A stretch of DNA of 64,000 bases, from NCBI GenBank assembly GCA_021464415.1, contig JAKCWG010000838.1, positions 234,934-298,933 on the forward strand, given 5' to 3'. Under the pieces are notes generated by a model that was not told where the DNA came from, ran no database searches, and saw only the letters and a list, made by a program, of their open reading frames with translations. Position 1 is the first letter of the stretch. Every line of letters starts with the position of its first letter. The stretch comes from Lonicera japonica. Lineage: Eukaryota; Streptophyta; Magnoliopsida; Dipsacales; Caprifoliaceae. The translations under genes were made by a program, and so were the position numbers. Below, one piece after another: positions 24,937 to 35,709 of the stretch.

Positions 24937-26318
24937 GAATAACCGGTAGTTGAGTGGAGGTTGACTTAGTTTGGATTGTATTGGGAAAAAATAAACTAGC
25001 ATAGGATCTAGTGTTACCTTTTGTATTGGGAATAATCAACTGAGCAGCTGTCTCTTTAGAAGCTGGGACTGAAGGAAAAAGGACAGGAACTTTCACCTAT
25101 CAGGATGGGAGAAATGTGATTTGTACCACCTGCTGCACTATGTTGTCCACTGGTCAAAGGCAAAACCAGTGGTTTTTCCAGTAATACCATGGGCTCTTCT
25201 CTTTCACTCTACACCTGCCTGAGAAATTTTCATTTCTTCCATGAACATTTTTCGGTGGTCCATTTTTCTGTTGCTTTAAAATAGCAACCAACTCAGAATC
25301 AATGGAGGGATGAGACTGAATATTGAGCTCCGAACCACATTTTATGGGTGGTGTAGTTTTTTGGAGAGTGACTTATGGGCTATACTCCTTTTGCAGGTTA
25401 TTGACCACCATAATGCCATCACGTAGAGTGCCAATCATCTTATTTTTCTCCAGGTTGGTGAGAAGCATACCATCACTAATGAACTCCTTCCTACACTCTC
25501 TAATAACCATGGCAGGTGATGGGATTTGGACTGTTGGTTGGGATTGTGGGATATTAACATATGTAGCAGTGGTTTTAAGGCATAAACTGGTCCCATTGGG
25601 GGTCAAAAAATTGCATTGAGACTCTATAACCTAAGTATCCAATGGCAATGAGCTCTAACTGTGTATAGAATTTTATGGAAGGGCTTCGGGCAACAATGTA
25701 CCTTGCATAGCAGGTTGGAATTGCCAGAAGTTTTTTCTTGCATGGGATCTACATTAACTGCATACTGTATCGGGGTAGGTCCTGCCATATGTTGGAAGAG
25801 ATGCTGGGTGGTTGTGTTGGCTGTAACTGGTTGATGGGAAAGCTTAGAGAGCAAGTGGAAGAGAAGTTGCTACTGTTGAGATTGCTTAGCCATGATCTTC
25901 TGTTGTTTATGGGTTTAAAGAGCTAGAAGGTGAGATATCTCATCCAAAAGGGGGTGGTTGGGTAAGGGAAATGTAACAGCACCAGAGTTTGCTGGGCAGT
26001 TCAGGGCAGAAGTGGGTTGTGAAGAGGGCGACAGAGTATGAGAAAGATGGCTGTGTGGTGGCACGTGGGGCGCTGGACCTAGCATGTGGGGTGGCGTGTG
26101 GAGCACGTGAGGTATTGTAGGGGTGCTGGGGCAGTGTGAGGAGTCCATTGGCAGAGAGGTGGTGATTTGGTGGTTGTTGGTGGCCGGAGGTTGGTGGTGT
26201 TCCTCCAGAAAACTCATAATTTTCGCCTAAAAACTCATAAGATTAAAATATTAATAAAATTGAGAGGAGAGAGGTTGGAGAGAATATTTGCACTTTTTCT
26301 ATCTAGAAATATTCATTA
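24937..26318 (-). pseudogene. LINE A ORF1 N-terminal part and 5' UTR
   Basis: A likely ORF1 start is the Met at 26217 (MSFLEEHHQPPATNN), followed by a Pro/His/Ser-rich low-complexity N-terminus. About 100 bases of 5' UTR separate it from the junction with LINE C at 26319-26333. Downstream (25854 to 24937) the frame is lost in several places and similarity to LINE B is weak, as expected for the fast-evolving ORF1 N-terminus. Placement rests mainly on position between recognised pieces. Confidence 0.55.
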
Positions 26319-26333
26319 TTTTTAGGGTTTAGG

Positions 26334-26932
26334 TTTTTTTTTTAATAACCTCTAAGCCCAAAAGGGCCTAAGAGTCAATATATAAATAACAAAAGGGGGG
26401 GAGAAACAAAAGGCCTTCTCTATAGCCTATGAAACAAAAACACAAAGAAGGAAAGGAAAATTGGATATAGGACTCAAAGTAAACCAATGAGTCCCATATC
26501 CAATTTAATACAAAAACACCCTGCGACAGTGCATATACAATAAATTTGATCAATACATTCAGCCAAAGTAAAAGAAACAGCAGAAAACTTAAAGACTTCA
26601 AACCAGCCCTTGTGAACAGTGATTCTGCTAAAATTCTACAGATTAAGCAGGGTGGCAACAGGGCTGTTGCTGTCTGATTGTAGTAGCCATTGGTGGAGAG
26701 GAAGAAGACTGATACCATATAAAAGATCCAGCAGGTTCCTAGATTGTGGGATCAGAGTTGCATAAAGCAGCAGGGCCATAATTCTGCAGATATTGAATTC
26801 TGCAGAAAATTTGAATAGAACCAGAGCAGGAGCAGCATGACATAAGAAGAGAGGAAATATCAAAATCATCTAAATTTGTAGTTGGGAAGGCTGGCATACT
26901 CATGAGCAAGGATGGCATCAATGCTAGGAGGG
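26334..26932 (-). mobile_element. LINE C: 5'-truncated LINE 3' end
   Basis: A 600-base 3' fragment. It holds the last residues of ORF2 (about AILAHEYASLPNYKF, compare LINE B LAHEYANLPNYRFK) near 26870-26930. The 3' UTR follows with hairpin arms 26458-26476 / 26488-26506 (19 bp, one mismatch, 11-base loop). A terminal hairpin lies at 26350-26359 / 26364-26374, then poly(A) (plus-strand T, 26334-26343). TTTAGG precedes the poly(T) (26328-26333). Typical of incomplete target-primed reverse transcription. Confidence 0.8.
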
Positions 26933-26938
26933 TTTAGG

Positions 26939-27584
26939 TTTTTTTTTAAAAAAAAACTAGCCAACAAAGGCTAGATACATAACATTAATGACAAAAAAAA
27001 TTACAACTAAGGGGGAAACAAAGAGGTCTTCCCCAATGACCCAAAAAAAACACAAACAAAAAATTACATAAATTGCTTGTAGGACTTGTGCTATCTAACA
27101 TAAGTACTATAAACAATTTATCCATAATATCTAGCTCCAAAAACGTGTGCTTGTTTAAGATGGAGTTCTTGCTCATGTCGGCATAGAGAGAAAAATGAGA
27201 GTCCATTACCGTGTGTGACTTTCTTCCATGTGAGACTTTTGATGAGATGGATGAGGGGATATAGCTGAGATTATAAAGCAAGGAAAGAGCTTTTTATTTG
27301 CTTCATTGTGCATGTTTGAATGTGGATTGGTAAGACTATTGTGCTCGGCAACAGGGGTACAAGAAAAGGTAGCAAAAACGTATTTCCAATCTCCCAGGGG
27401 GTGCTAGCAGACCAGGTATGTATTTTTTATTGTGCTATCTTTAATGTTTCGGACATGCATGTAGAAGTGCTGCATTGTAATGATGATAATGCTAGCTTTC
27501 CAGCAGTGAATACCACTTGTTTGATGAAATGCTTGAAAGAGCATAGCTAGCATAATTCTGAACTGCAGAAGAGCACCAACCCCT
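26939..27584 (-). other. LINE B 3' UTR with two hairpins
   Basis: Non-coding. Hairpin arms are 27071-27087 and 27102-27118 (14-base loop, three mismatches). A terminal hairpin CTAGCC / GGCTAG (26957-26962, 26969-26974) lies next to the poly(A). From about 27300 to 27584 no motif is recognised; the frames there are chance. Confidence 0.6.
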
Positions 27585-28211
27585 TCACTTGAATCTGTAA
27601 TTAGGAAGATTTGCATATTCATGTGCAAGTATGTTGTTTAGTTGCTGAGGGTACACATTCCACCATTTGAGCTCCATATGCCTTAATCCAATTTTAGATA
27701 GGATATCTGCTGCTTGATTGCCCTCCCTATACACATGAGAAACATGATGCTGCATTTGCTTCAGTTGGTTTTGACAGTTGGACCATCTATTGATTAATTG
27801 CCATGGAGGGTTGAAAAATTGGTTATGAATGCAATCAACCACTGTCTTTGAATCCATTTCAAACCACACTTGTAACCACCTGTTCTGCCAAGCCAGATTC
27901 ACGGCAGTAATGAAGGCTGAAAGCTCAACAAAGAATACATTTTGCATGCCAATGTTTTTGCAAAAACACCCTTTAGAAAATCCTATGTTGTTTCTGTATA
28001 TACCTCCAATAGCTGCCATTCCTAGAGAGCTTAATGCCATGCCATCTGTGTTCACTTTGATCCAATTAAAGTGAGGAGGAGCCCAATTGACTGCAATAAT
28101 TTTGGGAGATGTGTTGCATTTTCCTTTCACTCCCAATTTGTGGATGATGGTGAGGTCCACTATATTATTCTTCATGCAACCATTCATAAGGGGGACAACT
28201 CTCTAAGCCAA
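27585..28211 (-). pseudogene. LINE B ORF2 C-terminal RNase H
   Basis: A 200-residue open frame with the full RNase H fold of plant LINE ORF2: VNTDGMA (first Asp), FFVELSAF (Glu), WFEMDSKTV (Asp) and GNQAADILSKIG (last Asp). It degrades the RNA strand after reverse transcription. It ends LAHEYANLPNYRFK at the stop near 27585. The N-terminal side reaches the solo LTR at 28212, and the upstream protein resumes at 43843. This is the best preserved part of LINE B. Confidence 0.85.
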
Positions 28212-28638
28212 TGTAACACCCCATTTCCGTATCTCTTGCAAATCACGGCCTAAGTCGCGTATAAGGCAGAATCGGGCTCCGGATGGCCAAATTGGGTTCT
28301 GGAAAGGTTGGCATGGTTTGGAAACTTCCAACAAGTCATATTAATATATTTAAGTGTGTTATAATGGCCATAAGTCATTTCGGGTGGCTCCGATGAAAAT
28401 TGGGTCGAAAATCACAAGTTTCAATCCTACGTGATTAATGATTTTGCCCGACTTTGAAAGTCCATATCTTCTTCATCCGAACTCCAAATGAGTCCCCATT
28501 TTTGCCTATCTCTAGGTTTTGATCCACTCTACAAATTTTGTGTTTTGGCCGAACCCAATTCTCACTCCTCAATGGCCAAAATTGGGCGTGAAGTTGAGCC
28601 TGTGACCAAACAGCAAAATTGTGAGCTATGAATAGTGG

Positions 28639-28674
28639 AAGTCGACTACATGGTTTTAATGTAGTCGACTACAT
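28639..28674. promoter_or_regulatory. Palindrome pair in solo LTR 'i'
   Basis: ATGTAGTCGACTACAT (28659-28674) is a perfect 16-bp palindrome. A partial copy GAAGTCGACTACATGG sits at 28639-28654. The same 16-mer occurs in solo LTR 'b' and in both LTRs of the gag-only element. Position about 450 bp from the LTR start, ahead of the presumed leader. Confidence 0.6.
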
Positions 28675-30211
28675 CGATTTGTGTGAGATTTTTAAGCTTA
28701 TTTCCTCCCTTTTCCTTCTCATTTTCACCCAACCAATTGGAGAGCTTTTAGAGAGAGATTGAGGGCGATTTTGGGGGGAATCTCGTGATCATCTAAGGCG
28801 ATTCCTTTCGCATCACACCCACACCAAACCATCATTGTTATCACCATCTTCATCATCTTCTTCCTCCTCATGGAGCCATAGCTTAGGTTTAGGAGCTTAA
28901 ATTGGGGATTTTCGCTTCTTCGCTGTTCCGACCCGATTCAACGGCAATTCTTCGAGGGATTGACCCTCCTAAGGTGGGAACAATAGTATTTAAACTTCTT
29001 TTCAAGTGATTATAACATATTATGCCAAATCAAGCAAAACATAGGTTTTCTACTCAAACTTGCATATGCATGGGGCTTGGGTCAATTTCTTTGGATAATT
29101 TTGATATATTTGTATCATATATGACATCAATAACTATTTTAGACAAAAAGCCCTAATTGGATATGATTTATGAGAAAGTTCCACATATGACCTTCAAGTA
29201 CGTATACGATTATATACGCTAAGCTTTGATACGCTTATGTATGATGTCATATATGGGATTTAAAGTATATCTCGGACAAAGTTAGTTTTATTGGTGGTAT
29301 TGTTGTTGTGTTTTAAGTTATGAGTTGTATTTTTGAGATTTTATACTTATCTAGCCAGTCCGTAAGTATGCTGGTCAAATACATAAATATGTTTTGAATA
29401 AATAAAGTCTTTAAATCATAGTGGGAGGCTATTTGAGAACTCATACACTTTGTTTGATTGTATTAGACTTAGCCTGGGGCCGAATTGATGGAAACATATA
29501 AAACCTCCCAAACTGATGATTTTCTGGTTTCCTTTATTAACTGACGGACTTGGCTGATCTTGTTTAATCTCAACAACAATACCACTACATGTTTTACAAT
29601 ATGTATATGTACACATATCTAGAATGGATACATATTTACGAGTTACACGAATACATATGGAATTTATGTATATTCATATCTACATTTGTTGGATTCTATA
29701 TTCTTATGATTTCATGGATTTGATGAGTTTATTGTTGTTTGGATATATTATCGGATGTCCACACCATTCGTACTAGATAGATGGTTATTACCTATAGCAT
29801 ATAGCCTTGGTGGCTACGTGAGGATTATTGTAGAGTGTGCCATTATGGCGGCGTGAGGTAGCGTATGCCTTTGTGGCTGCGTGAGGTAGCGTATGCATGT
29901 GTGGCTACTTGAGGTAGTGTTTAGGTGGACCTGGTAGGTGGTCCCTGCCTTGGGCAGAAGAAACCGAGTTGCCGGCTATCTTTGTGCACAGTAGATGTAT
30001 GAAAATCCTAGACGTAAGTATGATATACGTGATTGATGTGATAGATCTAGTCGCGGTGTTGTGGCATATACAGTATGATTATGTATATATATACATATTG
30101 CTTTTCTTATACTTTTGGTTGGGGACATTATACATACATTACATAAAAGGTTTTCCATGCATAGGCTGCTTCTTAAATGTATTATATATGTATATGTATT
30201 TACATTTGTAT

Positions 30212-31682
30212 TGATGGAGACATAAATACAGGATCATTTGATATTGCGTATAGATTGAACAAAAAGCTTTTTCTAAAACCCTATAAGAATAAAATGATTT
30301 CACCTTTGTGGATCATGTAGAGGATCCATATGAGGAGACTAGGGTTTGAAAGAATCAAATTGCGATTTGGTCAGATTTTTTAAATTCTCACTGGGCTGCG
30401 AAAATTAATTTTTTTCGCCACCGAAATGACTTCTGATCGTCCTGATTTTTCGCACAAACATAATAACTTTGCGTTCCGAACCACATACCCAAAAATCAGC
30501 TCGATCCAACAGTGCGATCAAAAGTTACGATTGATTTACGACTGCTGTGCCGAAAAACCTAAAGATCTTCTATCGTATTCCTTCCGCCATCAAATCTTGC
30601 ACCGAGTGTGGGCTACGGTATCACCAAGATTTTCTCCTCTCTCAATAGAACAAAACCTAACTCATGAGAATTATTGTTATCTTTAGAAGAGACAAGGCCG
30701 GTGTATATATAAGGCTACGATAGGGACCTTAAGGAGAAATAAATGTTTGAGCTTCCTATGGAAAGTTGGAATCCTAATTCCACTATGAATTAGTTCCTTC
30801 CATAAATTATAATTCACACCACTAAAGAATTATAATTGCACTCCCATCCTTATCTCAAAATTATATTTCGAGCTCCTTATTATTAAATACTTATTACTCT
30901 CCCCACGTTAAGATTACAGATAACCGTCATTTAAATTAAATTACTGACAAGTATATTTAAATGACTTCTTAATCCTTGAGCCCACCACTTAACTTATTTG
31001 ACATGTCGGATTAACATAATCCACTTGCAGGGTTTGACATGATCAAAACTTATAAGCTTCTCAAGGGGCTATCATCAATCCTTATACCGGGACGTGGATT
31101 CCGCCAATAATTAATATTCATTATACATATATTGTCGTCATCCAATTCATAAAGATTATTGATTCATAAATGAATCTCACTCTTAATGAGACAAAACAAC
31201 AAACACTACATATATATCTCTATTAATTATTTCAAGATTAAGAGTATAAGTAATCATAATAACCATGGGATTTTAAATTGTTTTATATAGTCAGTATAAA
31301 AATAATTAACCCAAACTGGTCCTATTCAATACACACAAAGTGTACTAGCACAACGAGTTAAAACTATATTGTTTTCTGTAGTTAAGATAAACTACTAAAA
31401 CTTGTGCTACAATCCTACCGATGGGTGTCCAATTCCATCTAAGACTGTGAATCATTAAACTTATATTCCATAAGAACTGATGATATGATCTTCTATGTGT
31501 AAGCTATACTCTACACACCAAATCATCTACTATATGGAATAAAAGACACACATGCACAATATTTAAATAAATAATATAATGCAACCATTGCCCATAAAGA
31601 TTCTCATTAAAATAGAAAAACCAAGTTAATAACATATCCAAACCAACAAGAAAATTATGGCTTTTAGTGTATCACTCTAACA
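30212..31682 (-). repeat. Copia 3' LTR
   Basis: 1471 bp, the same length as the partner at 41738. An ORF at 30426 and others inside are chance; no gene. Confidence 0.9.
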
Positions 31683-31694
31683 ATCTCCCACTTA
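31683..31694 (-). other. Copia polypurine tract
   Basis: Minus strand TAAGTGGGAGAT, directly before the 3' LTR start TGTTAG. It primes plus-strand DNA synthesis. Confidence 0.85.
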
Positions 31695-31845
31695 GACTCA
31701 ATGCCATGCAGCTATGCATCTCACTCCCATTCCCTCAACGTGAGCACTTTGTGTTTTCCCTTTTTATGAATCCTCGGCTCTTTCGAGTTTGAAACCGTTT
31801 CACTATTATCAAAATAAAGTGAAATAGCTTATGACACTGAAGGTA

Positions 31846-33100
31846 CCACATCTAGATTCATATGGAAGTTCCTAAGCCAAACCGCTGCCTTAGCTGCTTC
31901 TAAAGCAGCCACATATTCAGCTTTCATGGTGGAGTCATCAATGCCTGACTGCTTGACACTCCTCCAACCAATGACTCCACCTCTTAGAGTAAACACATAA
32001 CCTGAAGTTGACTTTCTGGAATCCTAACATTCGACTAAAAATCCTTGTATGTGAATCCAACAGGTAATATACTGTTTGCCTGGTAAACCAACATAAAATC
32101 TTGAGTCCTTTTAAGGTACTTAAGTATGTGTTTTACCACAGCCCAATGTTCTTTTCCTGGATTAGACTGATATCGGCTAACCATATAAATGGTAAAGCAG
32201 ATGTCTGGTCTAGTACACAATATAGCATATATGAGGCTTCCCACTGTCGAAGCAGAAGGAATTCCCTCCATCCTCTCTATCTCATCATGTGTCTTATGAC
32301 ATTGATCTTGGATAGAGTGATTCCATACTTAAAAAAGGAGAAACCCTTTCTTGGAATCTTGTATACTAACTTTGGCAAGAATTGTATCAATGTAAGTACT
32401 TTGGATAAGCCCAACATCCTATTTTTCCAATCTCGCATAAGCTTAATACCAAGGATGTGACTAGCTTCTCCTAAGCCCTTCATATCGATCTGACTTGTTA
32501 ACCATACCTTCACTGAAGATAATATTCACATATCGCTTCCAATAAGTAAGATATTATCCACATACAATACCTAGAATACCACCGCGCTTCCGCTGTGCCT
32601 TTTGTACACACAAGACTCATCTGAACATTGATCAAAACCAAAAGATTTGATATCATGGTCAAAATAGATGTTCCAAGATCTAGACACTTGCTTAAGCCCA
32701 TAAATGGGCTTCTTCAGCTTGCACAACATGTGCTCTTGGCCCTTTGCTATGAATCCTTTTAGTTGCATCATATAGATGCTTTTATCAAGACTTCCATCAA
32801 GGAAACCTGTCTTGACATCCACTTGCCAAATCTCATAATCAACATGAGCCGCAATGGATAAGAGAATTCGAATAGACTTTGGCATGGCTACCGACAAAAA
32901 GGTTTCATCATAATCGATCCCCTTCTTTTTGAGTGAACCCTTTTAACAACAAGCCTTGATTTAAGCCTGTCTAATCCTCTCTATCTCTTATATACCCACT
33001 TGCATCCGATAGGTTTTATCCCTTCGGGTGGTTTTACAAGATTCCAGACTTTGTTAGAGTACATGGACTCCATTTCAGATTTCATAACCCTTTGCCATTT
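31846..33100 (-). pseudogene. Copia reverse transcriptase and RNase H
   Basis: Read from 33100 downward: YDETFLSVAMPKSIRILLS (start of RVT_2), WQVDVKTGFLDGSLDKSIYM (the VDVKxAFLxG motif with its Asp), CKLKKPIYGLKQVSRSWN, and SCVYKRHSGSAVVF before the catalytic D-D strand, where the frame is lost near 32570. It resumes with ILGIKLMRDW (32450), then VGSLIYAILCTRPDICFTIYMVSRY (32200), then RNase H with GWRSVKQSGIDDSTMKAEY (about 31950) and VWLRNF. Frame breaks at about 32510, 32275 and 32035 inactivate it. It belongs to the copia polyprotein with 33366-35663. Confidence 0.8.
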
Positions 33101-33365
33101 TCTGTATCTTTATCTTGAAGTACTTCATTGTAGTTAAAAATGGTTCGTTTCTTATTCATCAGGGACCTTGTCATAAGACTCTCCCAAGAACATAAAACGA
33201 CCAGGTTGATGAACAACCCTCCCACTACGACGAGGCACTACTTTTGTTTGTGTACATTATGAAAATATTGAACATACTAACTCACTATCCACACGTTGTG
33301 CTAGTTTAAGAACTTACGTATTAGTGATTTGTTCAAGATGTTCACAAGTATCGGTAATCCTCCCA

Positions 33366-34300
33366 CTACGACGAGATAATGGAATGTCGATATCCATTTA
33401 CTGTGGTATTTCCTCTTGTACTAAAGGTATAGACGAATTGTGCCCTGTTTTTCTCTCCTTTCATTTCCACTACAACAACACTACTCCTGAGCTTATGGTC
33501 TATGATATAATCTTCTTCTAAGAATCTGGCATTGATAACAATAACCTTACATTCTCGAGGATTATAAAATAAACCACCCTTGGTTCCTTTTGGATACGTA
33601 ACAAAGAAATACACTTCTATTCTTGATTCCAACAAATCCGCATTACCTTTCAGCACATGTGCTGGACTACCCCATATCCGAATATGCCGCAGACTAGGTT
33701 TACGCCCAGTTCGCAATTCTATGGGTGTAGTAGGTACTGACTTTGATGGTACCAAGTTCAGAATATATGCAACTATTTCTAAAGCATATCGCCAAAAAGA
33801 ATAAGGTAGGTCTGAATAACTCATCATAGATCTTACCATTTCTATAAGAGTCTTATTCCTTCTTTCTACTACACCATCATGCTATGGCATCCCCGGTGCA
33901 GACAACTGGGATGTAATCCCATTCTCTAATAAGTATTTCTTGAAATCTTCCAAGAGGTATTCACCACCATGATCTGATCGTAGTGACTTGATACATTTTC
34001 CTAGACGCTTTTCCGTTTCTGTCTTGAATTCTTTGAATTTCTCAAAGACTTCAGACTTATGTCGCATTAAGTAAATGTATCTATACTTGAAATAATCATC
34101 TACAAATGTGATGAAATACTCAAAGCCTCCTCTAGTCTGGACATTCATGTGACCATACAAATTAGAGTGAACCAGTTTTAACTGTTCTTTAGCGCTATAG
34201 CCTTTTACCGAGAATGATCTCTTAGTCATTTTACCTTCCAAACAGGATTCACAAACTGGAAGTGCCTCCACTTTCAATGAACCTAATGGTCCATTTTCGA
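33366..34300 (-). pseudogene. Copia integrase
   Basis: GAG-pre-integrase end CESCLEGKMTKRSF (Zn-binding CxxC), then rve core with LKLVHSNLYGHMNV, YFITFVDDYFKYRYIYLM and IKSLRSDHGGEYL (catalytic Asp and following G-E). A frameshift near 33882/33839 follows. The core then continues with SYSDLPYSFWRYALEIVAYILNLVP, TPIELRTGRKPSLRHIRIWG and the C-terminal KGTKGGLFYNP motif of Ty1/copia. The first core Asp is replaced in the usual xHSDLxGP pattern (HSNLYG here), a missing key residue. The product would insert cDNA into the genome; this copy is inactive. Confidence 0.8.
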
Positions 34301-34492
34301 CCAGTTTTGAATTCTTTTTAGATTAATATGACCAAGGTGTAAGTGCCAAAGATACATTTGGTTCATTTTGAAGGTTCATTTCTTTTAATTGGTAAACTAT
34401 TAATGCTATTCAATTCACTCAGTTGTAGTATTGACAAGTCAGGATTAATAATGTAAAGATCAATCACTAATGTACTAGAACAAACAAACTAT

Positions 34493-35663
34493 TTATTTTT
34501 TTCTAATGATAACTGATTTATCATTAAAATAAACAAAATATTTGTCCTCAACCAATCTAGAAATAGAAATCAAATTCCTTCTAATGGAAGATACATATAG
34601 ACATTCCTTAATCATTAATATCCTATTCTGACGAGACTGAAGATAAATATCTTCTACTGTAACTGTTACCACATTTGTAGCTTCCCATATGTAAATTTTC
34701 TCTATTTTTAAGTTGTTTGGTTTCCTGGAACCCCTGCAAAGTATTGCAGACATGATTAGTGGCTCCCGAATCTACACACCAGGTACTGGTAGATCGGACC
34801 ACTAAACAAGATACAACAACAAATAGATGAAATTTACATATATTGTTATAACGATTTAGGAAACTGGGACAAGCTTTCTTCAAATGCACTTTCTACTGAC
34901 AGTGAAAACATTGGCCCATAGGCTTTTTCACTCCTCCTAGAGGTTCAGCGACTGCTGCACGCACTGCTCCTTGTGGGACTACAGCTTATGCATTCTTCTT
35001 CTTCATTTCTTGCTTTTGGGCATAGAAGTTGAAGCTTTCTCAGCCACTAGAGTACTAGCCAGCTTACCAAGAAGTTCCTCAACTGCTTGGAATTCTTTAA
35101 GAAGTTCCAACAATCAATAAAGCTTATTCATGTTGTAATTCTGTCAGAATCTCTTAAATAAATCCAGCAGCGACTGGAGAACGATATCGACCTGAGTTTC
35201 CCCATCGATTTCAGCCCCAAAGATCTCTTAGTTCATTCAGAAGACTGATCATCTTCAAAACAAGATCCTTAACTCGGGTTCCTTCAGCAATAGCGTGTTC
35301 ATGAGGTCTTTCATCGAAACCTACCTTGCGGCATGATCCTGATCCCCAAAAATATCTTTGAGGTTCAACATTATGTCATAGGTGGTGGCAAAAGACTAAT
35401 GCTAATGTTGTAGCACATTTGACAAAAATGCTAGAATGTAAAACCACGCCATCTCATCAGCCTTTTTTCACCTCCGGCAAGCCTGGGTTTCCTCATCGGT
35501 CGCCCCTTACCAGGTTCTGCTGGAAAAGACTCAGTGAGCACAAACTTATACTCTTTAACAGTAAGCACAATGTTCAAGTTCTATTTTTTCAGTCAATATA
35601 ATTAAGTCCAATCAATTTGTTTTAGTTGAGAATGATTAAAAGTGGATCGAAAGAGTTTGCCAT
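34493..35663 (-). pseudogene. Copia gag and protease
   Basis: A likely gag start Met is at 35663 (about 13 codons, LLIILN, then a stop). The decayed UBN2-type gag region runs to about 34920 with many stops. The end of a zinc knuckle is seen as HLKKACPSF (near 34870), although the upstream CxxC is not in frame. The protease follows with WCVDSGATNHVCN (34780; the D-S-G active site is present). The frame then shifts into LYVSSIRRNLISISRL (34590), the usual linker to the pre-integrase domain. Confidence 0.7.
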
Positions 35664-35704
35664 TTTAAAAGTTGAGAATCACATACAAACTATGATGGAC
35701 AATA
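35664..35704 (-). other. Copia leader, short part next to gag
   Basis: 41 bases of untranslated leader between the gag start and the nested gag-only element (first TSD copy ATAAC at 35705-35709). The rest of the leader is at 40331-41722. Confidence 0.6.
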
Positions 35705-35709
35705 ATAAC

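Larger units (their letters stand above)
4140..26318 (-). mobile_element. LINE A: L1-type non-LTR element, split by nested LTRs
   Basis: A minus-strand plant L1-type LINE. Its pieces, read 5' to 3', are 26318-24937, 22761-22283, 19665-17858, 12023-11826 and 8093-4140, about 7.8 kb after removing insertions. ORF1 carries a CCHC knuckle. ORF2 runs endonuclease, reverse transcriptase, zf-RVT and RNase H. The 3' end is a 12-base poly(A) (plus-strand T at 4140-4151). Rejoining across the insertions restores protein continuity, which proves it was one element: the endonuclease spans 17858/12023, and ORF1 spans 22283/19665 and 24937/22761. Many frameshifts and stops make it inactive. Confidence 0.85.
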
